A stretch of 64,000 nucleotides of DNA from Alkalithermobacter paradoxus (lineage in GTDB: Bacteria > Bacillota > Clostridia > Peptostreptococcales > Peptostreptococcaceae). This document shows, piece by piece, positions 26,697 to 38,046 of this stretch. The position numbers were made by a program, and so were the translations under genes. The stretch is from NCBI GenBank assembly GCA_002029295.1, contig MZGW01000006.1, forward strand, positions 1-64,000, read 5' to 3'. How positions within the stretch are numbered: the first letter of the stretch is position 1; the number at the start of each line of letters is the position of its first letter. Under the pieces are notes generated by a model. The model was not told the DNA's origin. It worked only from the letters and a program-made list of their open reading frames with translations, and made no database searches.

Positions 26697-27272
26697 TTAC
26701 TCAACGTTGTACTTAAACTCTCTATAAATAACAGAGAACCTTACCTTTCCATTTATATCTACTATCTCCATTTTATGTGGCTTTAATGTCTGTTTGTCTA
26801 TATAAAGCCTTGATCTATGGAAATATATAGATCTATCTGGTATCAGTGTATCTAAGATAAGAAAGTTGCTATCTGAACTTACATTTAGATCTTCATTTTG
26901 TAATATGTTTTTTACGAAATCTCCCACAAATAAGTATTTATTTTCTTTTCCTTTCTGTGTAAACTTGTATTCATCTGGAACATTAGGGTTTTTTACTATT
27001 ACTTTCTCATTCTGATAAATTGTAATCTTACCTTTTATATTGTCTGGTTCTAAAACTTCAAGCTCATAATAATCTGGAGCCTTAAAGTAATGTCTTAACG
27101 TGTACTCACTAGGAGACCTATTACCTATAACTGTAACCTGTGCTATACACGAATAGGAAGTAATACTTGATATTTTCTTATGTAATTTGTAATAAACGTC
27201 TTCATCTGTGGACTGTCTGCACCCTGTTAATAAGTATAAAAATAATAGGGAGCAAGCTATCCATTTCTTCAC
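26697..27272 (-). CDS. gerS: LolA-like lipoprotein, probable GerS germination protein
   Basis: 191 residues. The signal peptide ends in a lipobox with Cys18 (LLTGC), and the mature part has the LolA/LolB-like pattern of repeated beta strands (TLRHYFKAPDYYELEVLEP, KGKITIYQNEKVIVKNP). C. difficile GerS has this fold and length, sits directly upstream of alr2, and is needed with CwlD to make muramic-delta-lactam in spore cortex. The call rests on fold, lipobox and synteny; I cannot align the two sequences here. GTG start after GGAGTGATGTT. A generic outer-membrane-lipoprotein-sorting annotation would describe the same fold. Confidence 0.75.
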   Translation of the reverse strand: MKKWIACSLLFLYLLTGCRQSTDEDVYYKLHKKISSITSYSCIAQVTVIGNRSPSEYTLRHYFKAPDYYELEVLEPDNIKGKITIYQNEKVIVKNPNVPDEYKFTQKGKENKYLFVGDFVKNILQNEDLNVSSDSNFLILDTLIPDRSIYFHRSRLYIDKQTLKPHKMEIVDINGKVRFSVIYREFKYNVE

Positions 27273-27289
27273 AACATCACTCCAATCTA

Positions 27290-27742
27290 CTATCTATTAA
27301 ACATAGATTTGATAATATCATATCTACATATTATACCTTTTATCTTTCTTTCGTCATCAACTACCGGTACCCTGTTTATAGATTTTTCTATCATTAAGTT
27401 TGCTATATATTCTAAGTCATCTTCTTCATTTACCGTCAAAACATCATCTGACATAATATCCTCTGCTTTATATGCTGCAACTCTTTTTATATCTTCTTCC
27501 ATATTTTTTATACTCTCTAAAAATACTACTCCCTGTAATATTGTTATGAAAGAAGGTACTTTAATATTCTTTTCTTTTTTAACTATGTCAGTTTCAGAAA
27601 CAACACCTACAACTTTGTTTTCTTCATCTACCACAGGAACACCACTAATTCTTTTCTCGATAAGAATTTTAGCTATATTTTCAATTGGCGTATCTTTTTT
27701 TACTGATATTACATCACAAGTCATTATATCTTTAGCTTTCAT
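27290..27742 (-). CDS. CBS-domain pair protein
   Basis: 150 residues made almost entirely of two CBS motifs (about 1-55 and 90-148), each with the I.GVPVVD/INRVPVVDDE strand pattern. Such stand-alone pairs bind adenine nucleotides and act as energy or signal sensors, but no partner domain is fused here. Its ATG overlaps the acpS stop by one base (TAATG), so the two are coupled. The spacer between the CBS motifs (about 56-89) is a charged helix. Confidence 0.9.
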   Translation of the reverse strand: MKAKDIMTCDVISVKKDTPIENIAKILIEKRISGVPVVDEENKVVGVVSETDIVKKEKNIKVPSFITILQGVVFLESIKNMEEDIKRVAAYKAEDIMSDDVLTVNEEDDLEYIANLMIEKSINRVPVVDDERKIKGIICRYDIIKSMFNR

Positions 27743-28122
27743 TAAATCTCCTCCTTAGTTATAATAGCATTTGCAACAGCGTAGTTTTTGCTATGTGATA
27801 TTGAAACCATTATATTCCCTACGTTTAAATTTTTAGATAATTCATACAAATTATTATACACATTTACTACGGGTTTTCCAAGTTCATTTCTTAATATTTC
27901 TATATCCTTTAAATTAAAATTCCTAATTCCTGTTCCAAATGCCTTAGATATAGCTTCCTTAGCTGCAAAGTTTCCTGCAATAGTATTTGAATGAAAGTTT
28001 TTACTTTTAAAATAAATTATTTCATTTTCTGTAAATACTCTATCTAAAAATTTATTATTCCTATCAATAGCTTCTTTTATTCTATCTATTTCCACTATGT
28101 CTATTCCTAATCCAATTATCAT
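27742..28122 (-). CDS. acpS: Holo-[acyl-carrier-protein] synthase
   Basis: 126-residue phosphopantetheinyl transferase that activates acyl carrier protein. The metal-binding start GLGIDIVEIDRI (Asp8) and the helix NFAAKEAISKAFGTG with its catalytic Glu are complete. First gene of an acpS - CBS - gerS - alr - ndoAI - ndoA run with no internal terminator. The terminator at 28133-28163 closes the unit upstream of it. Confidence 0.95.
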   Translation of the reverse strand: MIIGLGIDIVEIDRIKEAIDRNNKFLDRVFTENEIIYFKSKNFHSNTIAGNFAAKEAISKAFGTGIRNFNLKDIEILRNELGKPVVNVYNNLYELSKNLNVGNIMVSISHSKNYAVANAIITKEEI

Positions 28123-28132
28123 AATCTACCTC

Positions 28133-28163
28133 CAAAAAAATATAAGAAGGATATCCTTCTTAT
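28133..28163 (-). terminator. Intrinsic terminator of the coiled-coil protein gene
   Basis: Perfect 22-base palindrome centred on GGATATCC (28142-28163) overlapping the stop codon, then ATTTTTTTGG on the minus strand. Confidence 0.9.
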
Positions 28164-28774
28164 TTTAATAGTTCCTTATCAAGCTTTTCTGTTTCTTCGT
28201 ATCCTAATAGTGAATGTAGAAAATTATAGGTTAGTGTTATGCTTTGCTGTGTCTTTTCTTTTTCTTCTCTAGCTTCATTTAATTTTTTTCTCATATCGTC
28301 TATAATTTTATCTAGTTCTTTTAATTTCTTTTCACCATTATTTATACCTTCATATGAATATTTTACAGTAGCTTTTAAAAGCAGTAAATTCTTTTCTTTT
28401 ATATTTATTGATATGTTTTGTAATTCTTCTAATAAACTTTCTATTCTTTCATTCATTTTTTCCATTTCTTCTTTCAATGATTCTAATTCTTTTTCTGCTA
28501 CAATACTTTCATTTATATTAAGTTCATTAGATACATAAACTATCTTGGCCATATATTTTCTCTTTAAAGCTTGTATTTTGGTTATTTCATTTTCTATCTG
28601 CCTTTTTCTTTTAGCAATCTCCTTAAGTTCATCTGAAAGCCTTTCCATATCGCTACTATGTCCATTATTAAACAGCTTTTTCCAAAGAACATTTTCTATT
28701 AACAAGGATATATTACTTTTTTTTAATATATCTTCTTCTAAATCTATATTCACATCTTTTTTCAAAAAAAACAT
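28160..28774 (-). CDS. Coiled-coil protein of unknown function
   Basis: 204 residues, no TM segment or signal peptide. From about residue 40 to 185 it is nearly continuous charged heptad helix rich in Glu, Lys and Ile, in at least two segments broken near 105 and 145. No recognisable domain. Own promoter (28795-28823) and terminator, divergent from the lipoprotein gene at 28911. Structural or scaffold roles are possible, but nothing in the sequence assigns one. Confidence 0.7.
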   Translation of the reverse strand: MFFLKKDVNIDLEEDILKKSNISLLIENVLWKKLFNNGHSSDMERLSDELKEIAKRKRQIENEITKIQALKRKYMAKIVYVSNELNINESIVAEKELESLKEEMEKMNERIESLLEELQNISINIKEKNLLLLKATVKYSYEGINNGEKKLKELDKIIDDMRKKLNEAREEKEKTQQSITLTYNFLHSLLGYEETEKLDKELLK

Positions 28775-28794
28775 ACTAAATCACCTTCTCATCT

Positions 28795-28823
28795 AAGATA
28801 CATTTATAATTATTTATCGTCAA
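28795..28823 (-). promoter_or_regulatory. Putative promoter of the coiled-coil protein gene
   Basis: Minus strand: TTGACG (28818-28823), 17-base spacer, TATCTT (28795-28800), just upstream of AGAAGGTG and the ATG at 28774. The distance from -10 to the ribosome site is short. Confidence 0.45.
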
Positions 28824-28910
28824 TTTTTCTGATTATTTTATAATTAATGATATTTTATCTATTGAATTATTTTTTAATGTTTGGAAAAAATATTTATACG
28901 AGGTGATGTC

Positions 28911-29840
28911 ATGAAAAAATTAGCTGTTTTATTCTTATGTATTATTTTAATATCTGCTTGTCAACCTAAAAAGGAAGAAAAAGAAAAAGAAAGCTCACTA
29001 CCAAAACAACCTGAAGTAATTCAAGTATTATCTACTGATTTACTTATATTGATGGCAAAGATAGATATAATTCCTAGCACTAATATGGCTCTTGAAGAAA
29101 AGAAAAAAAATGATCAAAAGGCAGCTCAAAAAGAAAAGGAAATATCAGATGTAAGCGATGATAGACTTGCGGAAAAGGATCGTAAAAAACATGATGAAGA
29201 AAAGATTAAAGTTAAGATTTCATCATTTACACTAGACAATAGTACACTATATGAACTACTAAAAAAGGAGAACATAAAGGAAATAAATGAACTTGAAAAT
29301 GAAGATTTGCCGTTTGAAATAGATGAGTGGTGGCATAAGATAAAAAAAGAAGTAAACAAAATTCATGAAACTTGGAATGAAGTACAGGCTAAATTAACTT
29401 CTGTATCAGTTAGCGAGGACCTTACTGAAAAATTTGAAAGTGATTTAATTTCTCTTACAAAATCTATAGAAGAGCACAGCGTATTAGATTCTCTAGTGTA
29501 CGCAAATAATTTAACTAAATATATGTCAGATTTTAAAATGTATTACAAATCTCCAACTAACAATACAGTTGAAAAAATGAAATATTCAGTTAGGAAAGCT
29601 GTTCTTTTATGTCATTTAAATAGATTTGATGAAGCTATCCAGACCTTAGATAGTATAATGGAAGATTTGAATAAAATGAGTCAAGCTATTCAAAAAGAAA
29701 ATAAAGATACCTTCTTTAAAATAAAGTATGCAATAGAAGATCTCAAAAAATCTATAGAAGACAAAGATTTAAAAATTATAAATATAAAAGCACCTATACT
29801 TATAAATAACTTAAATGAAATAAAAACAATAAAGGACTAG
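28911..29840 (+). CDS. Lipoprotein with charged linker, unknown function
   Basis: 309 residues. Signal peptide with lipobox ISAC (Cys17), then a very Lys/Glu-rich stretch (about 20-105) that may extend the protein through the wall. A helical domain (about 110-309) follows, with EWWHKIKKEVNKIHETWNEV and two further amphipathic helix pairs, resembling helical-bundle lipoproteins. The start is set by GAGGTGATGTC before the ATG at 28911; ten codons upstream are also open but lack a ribosome site. It converges on atpC. Not recognised beyond lipoprotein. Confidence 0.75.
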   Translation: MKKLAVLFLCIILISACQPKKEEKEKESSLPKQPEVIQVLSTDLLILMAKIDIIPSTNMALEEKKKNDQKAAQKEKEISDVSDDRLAEKDRKKHDEEKIKVKISSFTLDNSTLYELLKKENIKEINELENEDLPFEIDEWWHKIKKEVNKIHETWNEVQAKLTSVSVSEDLTEKFESDLISLTKSIEEHSVLDSLVYANNLTKYMSDFKMYYKSPTNNTVEKMKYSVRKAVLLCHLNRFDEAIQTLDSIMEDLNKMSQAIQKENKDTFFKIKYAIEDLKKSIEDKDLKIINIKAPILINNLNEIKTIKD

Positions 29841-29855
29841 ATAAATCTAGTCCTT
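29820..29855. terminator. Bidirectional terminator between the lipoprotein gene and the atp operon
   Basis: AAGGACTAG-ataaat-CTAGTCCTT hairpin (29832-29855). On the minus strand it is followed by TATTGTTTTTA, so it is best as the atp operon terminator. It begins within the final codons of both convergent genes, including atpC. Confidence 0.8.
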
Positions 29856-30117
29856 ATTCATTCCAATTTGCAGCATCTGTAACTATAGTAGTCTTTTCCT
29901 TATCTACTGATATAAAACCACCTTCTATAGATGCGTGCTTGAAACTTCCATCTTTTTTTATTTTAAGTAGTCCTTTAGCTAAAGGAGCAACGTAATTTAT
30001 ATGGTTTTTCATTATACCAACATCACCTTCTGTTGTTCTAACCACTACCATCTCAACTTCTCCCTCAAAGAACTTACTTTCAGGAGTTACTACTTCTAAA
30101 TTGAATAGGGATGCCAT
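29854..30117 (-). CDS. atpC: ATP synthase epsilon subunit, lacking the C-terminal helical domain
   Basis: 87 residues, against about 130-140 for standard epsilon. The N-terminal beta-sandwich (FNLEVVTPESKFFEGEVEMV, then GDVGIMKNHI) is intact and ends around TIVTDAANWNE. The two-helix C-terminal domain, which inhibits ATP hydrolysis in many bacteria, is absent. This is not a frameshift: the stop codon is immediately followed by the operon terminator hairpin. Assembly and coupling roles should remain, while the inhibitory role should be lost. Confidence 0.92.
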   Translation of the reverse strand: MASLFNLEVVTPESKFFEGEVEMVVVRTTEGDVGIMKNHINYVAPLAKGLLKIKKDGSFKHASIEGGFISVDKEKTTIVTDAANWNE

Positions 30118-30120
30118 AAT

Positions 30121-31530
<1,410 letters not shown>

Positions 31531-32382
31531 TTATTTTAAGGCCTCTGCTCCTGCAACAATTTCAGAAATTTCCTGTGTTATAGAAGATTGTCTTGCTCTA
31601 TTGTAGCTAAGCTCTAGTTTACTTATCATTTCATCAGCATTATCAGATGCAGATTCCATAGCAGTTCTTCTAGCTGCCTGCTCTGAAGCAAATGACTCAA
31701 CAATTCCTCCAAATACAGTTCCTGCTACAAACTTTGGAACTATGTAATCTAGTACAGCTTCTGCAGAAGGCTCATACTCTATAATTTCTCTTTTAGTAGT
31801 TTCTTCCTCAAGCTCAAAAGAAAGTGGAAGAAGTTTTATTACTTTAGGTTCTTGAACTAATGTTGATTTAAACTCAGTATAAACAAGATATACCTCATCA
31901 ACTTCCTTATTTTTATATGCATCTATAGCAACCTTTGTAATTTCTTGTGCAGAAGAAAATCCCATATCTTCAACACCTAAGAATTCTCCCAAAAGTTTAT
32001 AATTTCTCTTAGTAAAGAAATCCGAAGATTTTCTACTAACAGCTATAATACTTTCTTTTTTGTTATTCATATGTGCTAGGGCTTCTTTAATAACGTTTGA
32101 ATTGTATCCACCAGCTAAGCCCCTATCTCCAGCAATTACAATGTATCCTCTATTCTTAACTTCTCTTTTCTCTAAAAATGAAGACGAAACTTCCTTTGTA
32201 TTTTGAGATATCTTCTTTATAGTATTATACAAAGTCAAGAAATAAGGTCTTGATTTTTCTACTTGCTCTTTAGCTCTTCTTAATTTAGCAGAAGAAACAA
32301 GCTCCATTGCCTTTGTTATTTGCTTTGTGTTGTTGATACTTTTCATACGTCTTTTTATATCTTTCATTCCAACGCCTGCCAT
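31531..32382 (-). CDS. atpG: ATP synthase gamma subunit
   Basis: 283 residues. The central rotor shaft with the typical N-terminal helix (DIKRRMKSINNTKQITKAMELV, in part) and a C-terminal helix ending in QEISEIVAGAEAL. Normal length. ATG seven bases after GGAGG. Encoded between atpA and atpD. Confidence 0.97.
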   Translation of the reverse strand: MAGVGMKDIKRRMKSINNTKQITKAMELVSSAKLRRAKEQVEKSRPYFLTLYNTIKKISQNTKEVSSSFLEKREVKNRGYIVIAGDRGLAGGYNSNVIKEALAHMNNKKESIIAVSRKSSDFFTKRNYKLLGEFLGVEDMGFSSAQEITKVAIDAYKNKEVDEVYLVYTEFKSTLVQEPKVIKLLPLSFELEEETTKREIIEYEPSAEAVLDYIVPKFVAGTVFGGIVESFASEQAARRTAMESASDNADEMISKLELSYNRARQSSITQEISEIVAGAEALK

Positions 32383-32406
32383 AATATCACCTCCTGCTAA
32401 AGAGGA

Positions 32407-33936
<1,530 letters not shown>

Positions 33937-33939
33937 TCA

Positions 33940-34482
33940 TTAAGCAATTATTTGATGTAACTCTTCTTTTAATTTATCAAGCTTAGTTTTTAGCGTACCA
34001 TCTATTTCCTCATTGCCCATTTTAATAAGTACTCCACCTAAGATAGTGCTATCAACTTCATTTTTTAGATTTATATTTTTTCCAGTACTATTAGAAAGCT
34101 TTTCTCTAAGCTCATTAATCTGATCTTCATTCATAGGAATAGCAGTAATTGCAACTGCATCTAATATATTGTTATTTTCATTTAACAACTCTTTATATAC
34201 ACTAACAATCTCATCTATTATTCCTATTCTATCTTTATCAATAAGTATCTTCAAAAAGTTTACTATTTCTAAAGAAGCTCTATCATTGTATACATTTTCA
34301 ACTAATGCTTTTTTCTCTTGCTTTGAAATCAATGGAGCTTTTAATATCTTAAAGAAGTCTTCATTTTGATTAATTGTATCAAGTATAATACTTAACTCAT
34401 TATAAAAACTTTCTTCTCTGTTTGACTCAACACCAACTTCAAATATAGCATTAGCATATCTCGTAGCAACTAACTTTGCCAT
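33940..34482 (-). CDS. atpH: ATP synthase delta subunit (OSCP)
   Basis: 180 residues. The N-terminal helical domain begins [12 protein letters not shown], and the C-terminal [21 protein letters not shown] matches the OSCP signature. It joins the F1 head to the peripheral stalk. Its start overlaps the end of atpF by 13 bases. Confidence 0.96.
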   Translation of the reverse strand: MAKLVATRYANAIFEVGVESNREESFYNELSIILDTINQNEDFFKILKAPLISKQEKKALVENVYNDRASLEIVNFLKILIDKDRIGIIDEIVSVYKELLNENNNILDAVAITAIPMNEDQINELREKLSNSTGKNINLKNEVDSTILGGVLIKMGNEEIDGTLKTKLDKLKEELHQIIA

Positions 34483-34979
34483 CTAGCTTCCCCTACCTCT
34501 TTAATAAAGTCGCCAATTAACTTTTCATGCTTAACTTTATCAATATCAGATTCAATTATCTTAGAAGCTGCAAGAATTGCCACACTAGATATTTCATCTT
34601 TAAGTTCATTCATAACTTTTTGCTTTTCTCTTTCTATTTCAGTGTGAGCTTTATCCATCAATCTATTTGCTTCTTCTTGAGCTTTTCTAACTATTTCTTC
34701 AGCTCTCATTTCAGCTTTTCTAGAAGCTTCTTTTATTATTTCTTGACCTTCTTCTTTAGAAGCACTTATTTTAGCTTCATATTCTTCTCTTAGCTTTTCA
34801 CCTTCTTTAACAGCATTCTCAGCTTCTTCAAAGGACTTAGCTATTCTTTCTTGTCTATCTTGCATAAACTTAGTTACTGGTTTAAATAATAGCTTTTTAA
34901 GTATCAAATACATTATTATAGTATTTACAATCTGAAACACTATTCCCCAGTCTAATCCTATAAAGCTTGCAAACTGCAT
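34470..34979 (-). CDS. atpF: ATP synthase b subunit
   Basis: 169 residues. One N-terminal TM helix (about 8-30) and a long charged coiled-coil stalk forming the peripheral stator. Single b-type gene with no b' paralogue, as in Firmicutes. Ribosome site GGGAGG before ATG. Confidence 0.96.
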   Translation of the reverse strand: MQFASFIGLDWGIVFQIVNTIIMYLILKKLLFKPVTKFMQDRQERIAKSFEEAENAVKEGEKLREEYEAKISASKEEGQEIIKEASRKAEMRAEEIVRKAQEEANRLMDKAHTEIEREKQKVMNELKDEISSVAILAASKIIESDIDKVKHEKLIGDFIKEVGEARWQS

Positions 34980-35049
34980 CTTAGTCCTCCCTTCTACTAA
35001 CCATATCTTTTAGTTACAATTTAGGAGATGAAAATCATCTCCTAAAAAA

Positions 35050-35319
<270 letters not shown>

Positions 35320-35351
35320 TTAATTTTAAATTATATTATGTATAATTCTTT

Positions 35352-36050
35352 TTAATCCATCGCAATGGAGATAAATACCATCGTAAGCATTACGAATATA
35401 AACGCCTGTAATACTCCAGTAAATAAATCAAAGTATATATGAAGTACTGCAGGAATACCTACTTGAAGTATAGGTATAGATAATCCTAAAAATCTTGCAC
35501 TTAAAAAAGATAAAAATCCATATAAAAGACTTGTAATAACCATACCTCCAGCTATATTACCAAAAAGACGAAAACTCAGTGATACTGGGTTTGCAAGCTC
35601 ACCTATTATGTTTAGAGGAAGTAAGAATGGTAGTGGATCTAAGAATCCTTTTAAATATCCTTTTAATCCTTTAACTCTTATACCATTAAGTTGAACAAGT
35701 ATAAATGTCATTAGAGCCATACCTACAGTAGTATTAAGATCTGCTGTTGGTGGCCTAAGACCTAAAAGCCCTACAAGGTTTGCACATATTAAAAATAAGA
35801 ATATACTTCCTATGTAAGGTGCAAATTCTACCTTATCTTCACCCATAGTTTGTTTTACTAAACTATTCACTGCATCTACTATTAGTTCTACAAAGCTTTG
35901 GATTCCTTTTGGAAGTTTCTCAAAATTCTTTGTCCCAAAATATGCAAACAAAGTAAGAAAAATTATTATAATCCAAGATGTAGTAATTGTCTCAGTTACT
36001 GGAATTCCTCCAAATATTGGAAGAGTAAACATTATCTTAGGACCGTTCAT
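35352..36050 (-). CDS. atpB: ATP synthase a subunit
   Basis: 232-residue membrane subunit with five to six TM segments forming the ion half-channels. The essential arginine lies in the SLSFRLFGNIAGG motif (near residue 160), followed by the C-terminal helix block LQVGIPAVLHIYFDLFTGVLQAFIF (in part). Two bases separate it from atpI upstream. Confidence 0.96.
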   Translation of the reverse strand: MNGPKIMFTLPIFGGIPVTETITTSWIIIIFLTLFAYFGTKNFEKLPKGIQSFVELIVDAVNSLVKQTMGEDKVEFAPYIGSIFLFLICANLVGLLGLRPPTADLNTTVGMALMTFILVQLNGIRVKGLKGYLKGFLDPLPFLLPLNIIGELANPVSLSFRLFGNIAGGMVITSLLYGFLSFLSARFLGLSIPILQVGIPAVLHIYFDLFTGVLQAFIFVMLTMVFISIAMD

Positions 36051-36051
36051 A

Positions 36052-36444
36052 TTACGCCTCCTTTCCTTTAGATATTTTATTTATACCAAATAGGTTTATA
36101 ATGAGTATGCTTATCTTTGGCATTAATAAACCTATTATAGCTGCTAATAAATTTATATATTCACCTTTAATTGATATAAACAAAACAACCCCGGTTAAAA
36201 CCATTCTTATAAGATATCTTGTGAATACATAAATTTGAGCCTTTTCAGGGCTCATAAGAACTGCTTTTCGAAGAGTTATATGTAATAACCTAAAGTTTAG
36301 TAGTGAAAATATACTTCCAAAAGCAAGTCCATACAAAATATCTAAAGCAAATCTGTTAAATGTCAAAAATCCCATAATGGCTACACCATTTAGTATTATA
36401 ACCATTTTGATTATTTGTATAGGAATATCTCCTGTTTTCTTCAA
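36052..36444 (-). CDS. atpI: ATP synthase subunit I (AtpI-like)
   Basis: 130-residue membrane protein with four TM segments. It matches the clostridial AtpI type that precedes atpB and helps assemble c-rings, notably studied in sodium ATP synthases. The start is TTG, seven bases after AGGAAG. Confidence 0.88.
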   Translation of the reverse strand: MKKTGDIPIQIIKMVIILNGVAIMGFLTFNRFALDILYGLAFGSIFSLLNFRLLHITLRKAVLMSPEKAQIYVFTRYLIRMVLTGVVLFISIKGEYINLLAAIIGLLMPKISILIINLFGINKISKGKEA

Positions 36445-36448
36445 GAAA

Positions 36449-36679
36449 TCACTTCCTTTTTTTCTTATCCCTTAAGGCTATTTTGTATAAATTTACAAAA
36501 GATGACGCAACTCCAAGTACTATGAATATGAAAAGAAATAAAGGTTGAGTATTCATTTTTTTATCTAAAAAATTCCCTATAAGAACACAAACTATTATAG
36601 GTGAAACCATGGAAATACCTATTTGAGATATCAAGCTCAAATTTTCGAGGGCATCTAGCCATTTATTTTTTTTATCCAT
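36449..36679 (-). CDS. atpZ: AtpZ/AtpI family small membrane protein
   Basis: 76 residues with two TM segments (about 20-40 and 45-65) between charged ends. Typical first gene of Firmicute atp operons; in other bacteria AtpZ with AtpI forms a Ca2+/Mg2+ transport complex. ATG at the head of the ten-gene operon. Confidence 0.85.
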   Translation of the reverse strand: MDKKNKWLDALENLSLISQIGISMVSPIIVCVLIGNFLDKKMNTQPLFLFIFIVLGVASSFVNLYKIALRDKKKRK

Positions 36680-36734
36680 AATTAATATTCTCCACCCGTT
36701 TTTATAAACCTTCTTATTTTCTAAATTTTTATTA

Positions 36735-36754
36735 AATTCTAATTATTTAGAATT
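36735..36754. promoter_or_regulatory. Inverted repeat in the atp operon leader/promoter region
   Basis: AATTCTAA-ttat-TTAGAATT: perfect eight-base arms about 55 bases upstream of atpZ. It could be an operator or an mRNA structure. The gap 36680-36916 otherwise holds the wecB terminator and no clear sigma-A promoter, though TTAACA boxes are present. Confidence 0.35.
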
Positions 36755-36786
36755 GTCGTTTTTGTCTTTGTTAATTTTATATTCGG

Positions 36787-36819
36787 TTATGTTAAAATTA
36801 AAGGCTCACTAGTGAGCCT
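36787..36819 (-). terminator. Intrinsic terminator of the tagO-wecB unit
   Basis: Perfect palindrome AGGCTCACTAGTGAGCCT (36802-36819) followed by TTAATTTTAAC on the minus strand. About 100 bases past the wecB stop. Confidence 0.65.
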
Positions 36820-36916
36820 CGTTAAATATATTATTATGTATACTAAAGTGGTATTGCTATTATGTGTATTTTCTATCAATATTATTTTACACTATTCGAC
36901 AGATTTTGTATATATC

Positions 36917-38035
36917 TTATTTGTAAAAATATTGTAATATATGATGTGCTATTCTTTCACTACTTTTGCCATCTCCATAAGGATTTATTGCTTTTGACAT
37001 TTTTAAATACTCATCTTTATTGTTTATAAGTTCATTAGTTATATTAAATATATCGTCTTCTTTCACACCTGCAACCCTAACAGTTTTAGCCTCTACAGCT
37101 TCTGGTCTTTCCGTTTCTGTTCTTAATACAACAACAGGTTTTCCAAGTCCTGGAGCTTCTTCTTGTATTCCACCTGAATCTGTCATTATTATATAAGATT
37201 TATTCATTAGATTAGCAAATGGTTCATAATCAAGCGGCTCTATTAGATGTATATTATCTACACCTTCCATTATAGATTTTGCAGTTTCTCTTATAATTGG
37301 ATTCATATGCATAGGAAAAACAACTTCTATATCACTGTTTTTTAGTGCTAATTTTTTTACAGCTCTGAATATGTTTTCCATAGGTTCTCCCCAATTTTCT
37401 CTTCTATGGCAAGTTAATAAAACGACTTTTTTGTTTTTAAAGTCTATATTGTCGAGATTATTGTTAAATTTATAATCTTCTTTCACCACAGATAAAAGGG
37501 CATCTATTACAGTGTTTCCTGTTATAAAGATATTTCTTTCATTAACATTTTCTTTTAATAAGTTCTCTTTATTTCCAGTAGTAGGTGCAAAGTGAAATAG
37601 CGCTATATTGCTAGTTAACTTTCTGTTCATTTCCTCAGGATAAGGAGAGTATATATTGTTGCTTCTAAGTCCTGCCTCTACATGTCCAACTGGTATTTTA
37701 TTATAAAACGCTGCTAAAGATGCTGCAAAAGTAGTTGTAGTATCACCATGAACTAATAATATATCTGGCTTTTCACTTTGTAAAACTTCTTCAAGCCCTT
37801 TTAACACTCTATTTGTTATATCAGTTATGGTTTGTCCATGTTTCATTATATTAAGATCATATTTTGGATTTATATGAAATAAATTTAGTACCGAGTCAAG
37901 CATTTCTCTATGTTGAGCTGTAACACAAACTATACTTTCAAATTCATCTTTTTCTTCAAGCTTTTTTACAAGCGGAGCCATTTTTATAGCCTCTGGCCTT
38001 GTTCCAAATACCGTCATTACTTTAATCTTATTCAT
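36917..38035 (-). CDS. wecB: UDP-N-acetylglucosamine 2-epimerase (non-hydrolysing)
   Basis: 372 residues. Makes UDP-ManNAc for wall teichoic acid linkage units or secondary polymers. The start VMTVFGTRPEAIKMAPLV, the HVEAGLRS motif near residue 120 and TDSGGIQEEAP near 285 are diagnostic. It is 11 bases downstream of the TagO-like gene. The product would feed the WecG/TagA-family transferase at 20247-20996. Confidence 0.95.
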   Translation of the reverse strand: MNKIKVMTVFGTRPEAIKMAPLVKKLEEKDEFESIVCVTAQHREMLDSVLNLFHINPKYDLNIMKHGQTITDITNRVLKGLEEVLQSEKPDILLVHGDTTTTFAASLAAFYNKIPVGHVEAGLRSNNIYSPYPEEMNRKLTSNIALFHFAPTTGNKENLLKENVNERNIFITGNTVIDALLSVVKEDYKFNNNLDNIDFKNKKVVLLTCHRRENWGEPMENIFRAVKKLALKNSDIEVVFPMHMNPIIRETAKSIMEGVDNIHLIEPLDYEPFANLMNKSYIIMTDSGGIQEEAPGLGKPVVVLRTETERPEAVEAKTVRVAGVKEDDIFNITNELINNKDEYLKMSKAINPYGDGKSSERIAHHILQYFYK

Positions 38036-38046
38036 AAAAGCACCTC

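Noticed and set aside
27309..27758. 149-codon plus-strand frame opposite the CBS gene
   Set aside because: Shadow of the CBS protein and acpS end; no family resemblance and no start site.
29854..30117. Frameshift as the cause of the short epsilon subunit
   Set aside because: The terminator hairpin begins at the stop codon, leaving no downstream sequence that could encode the missing domain.
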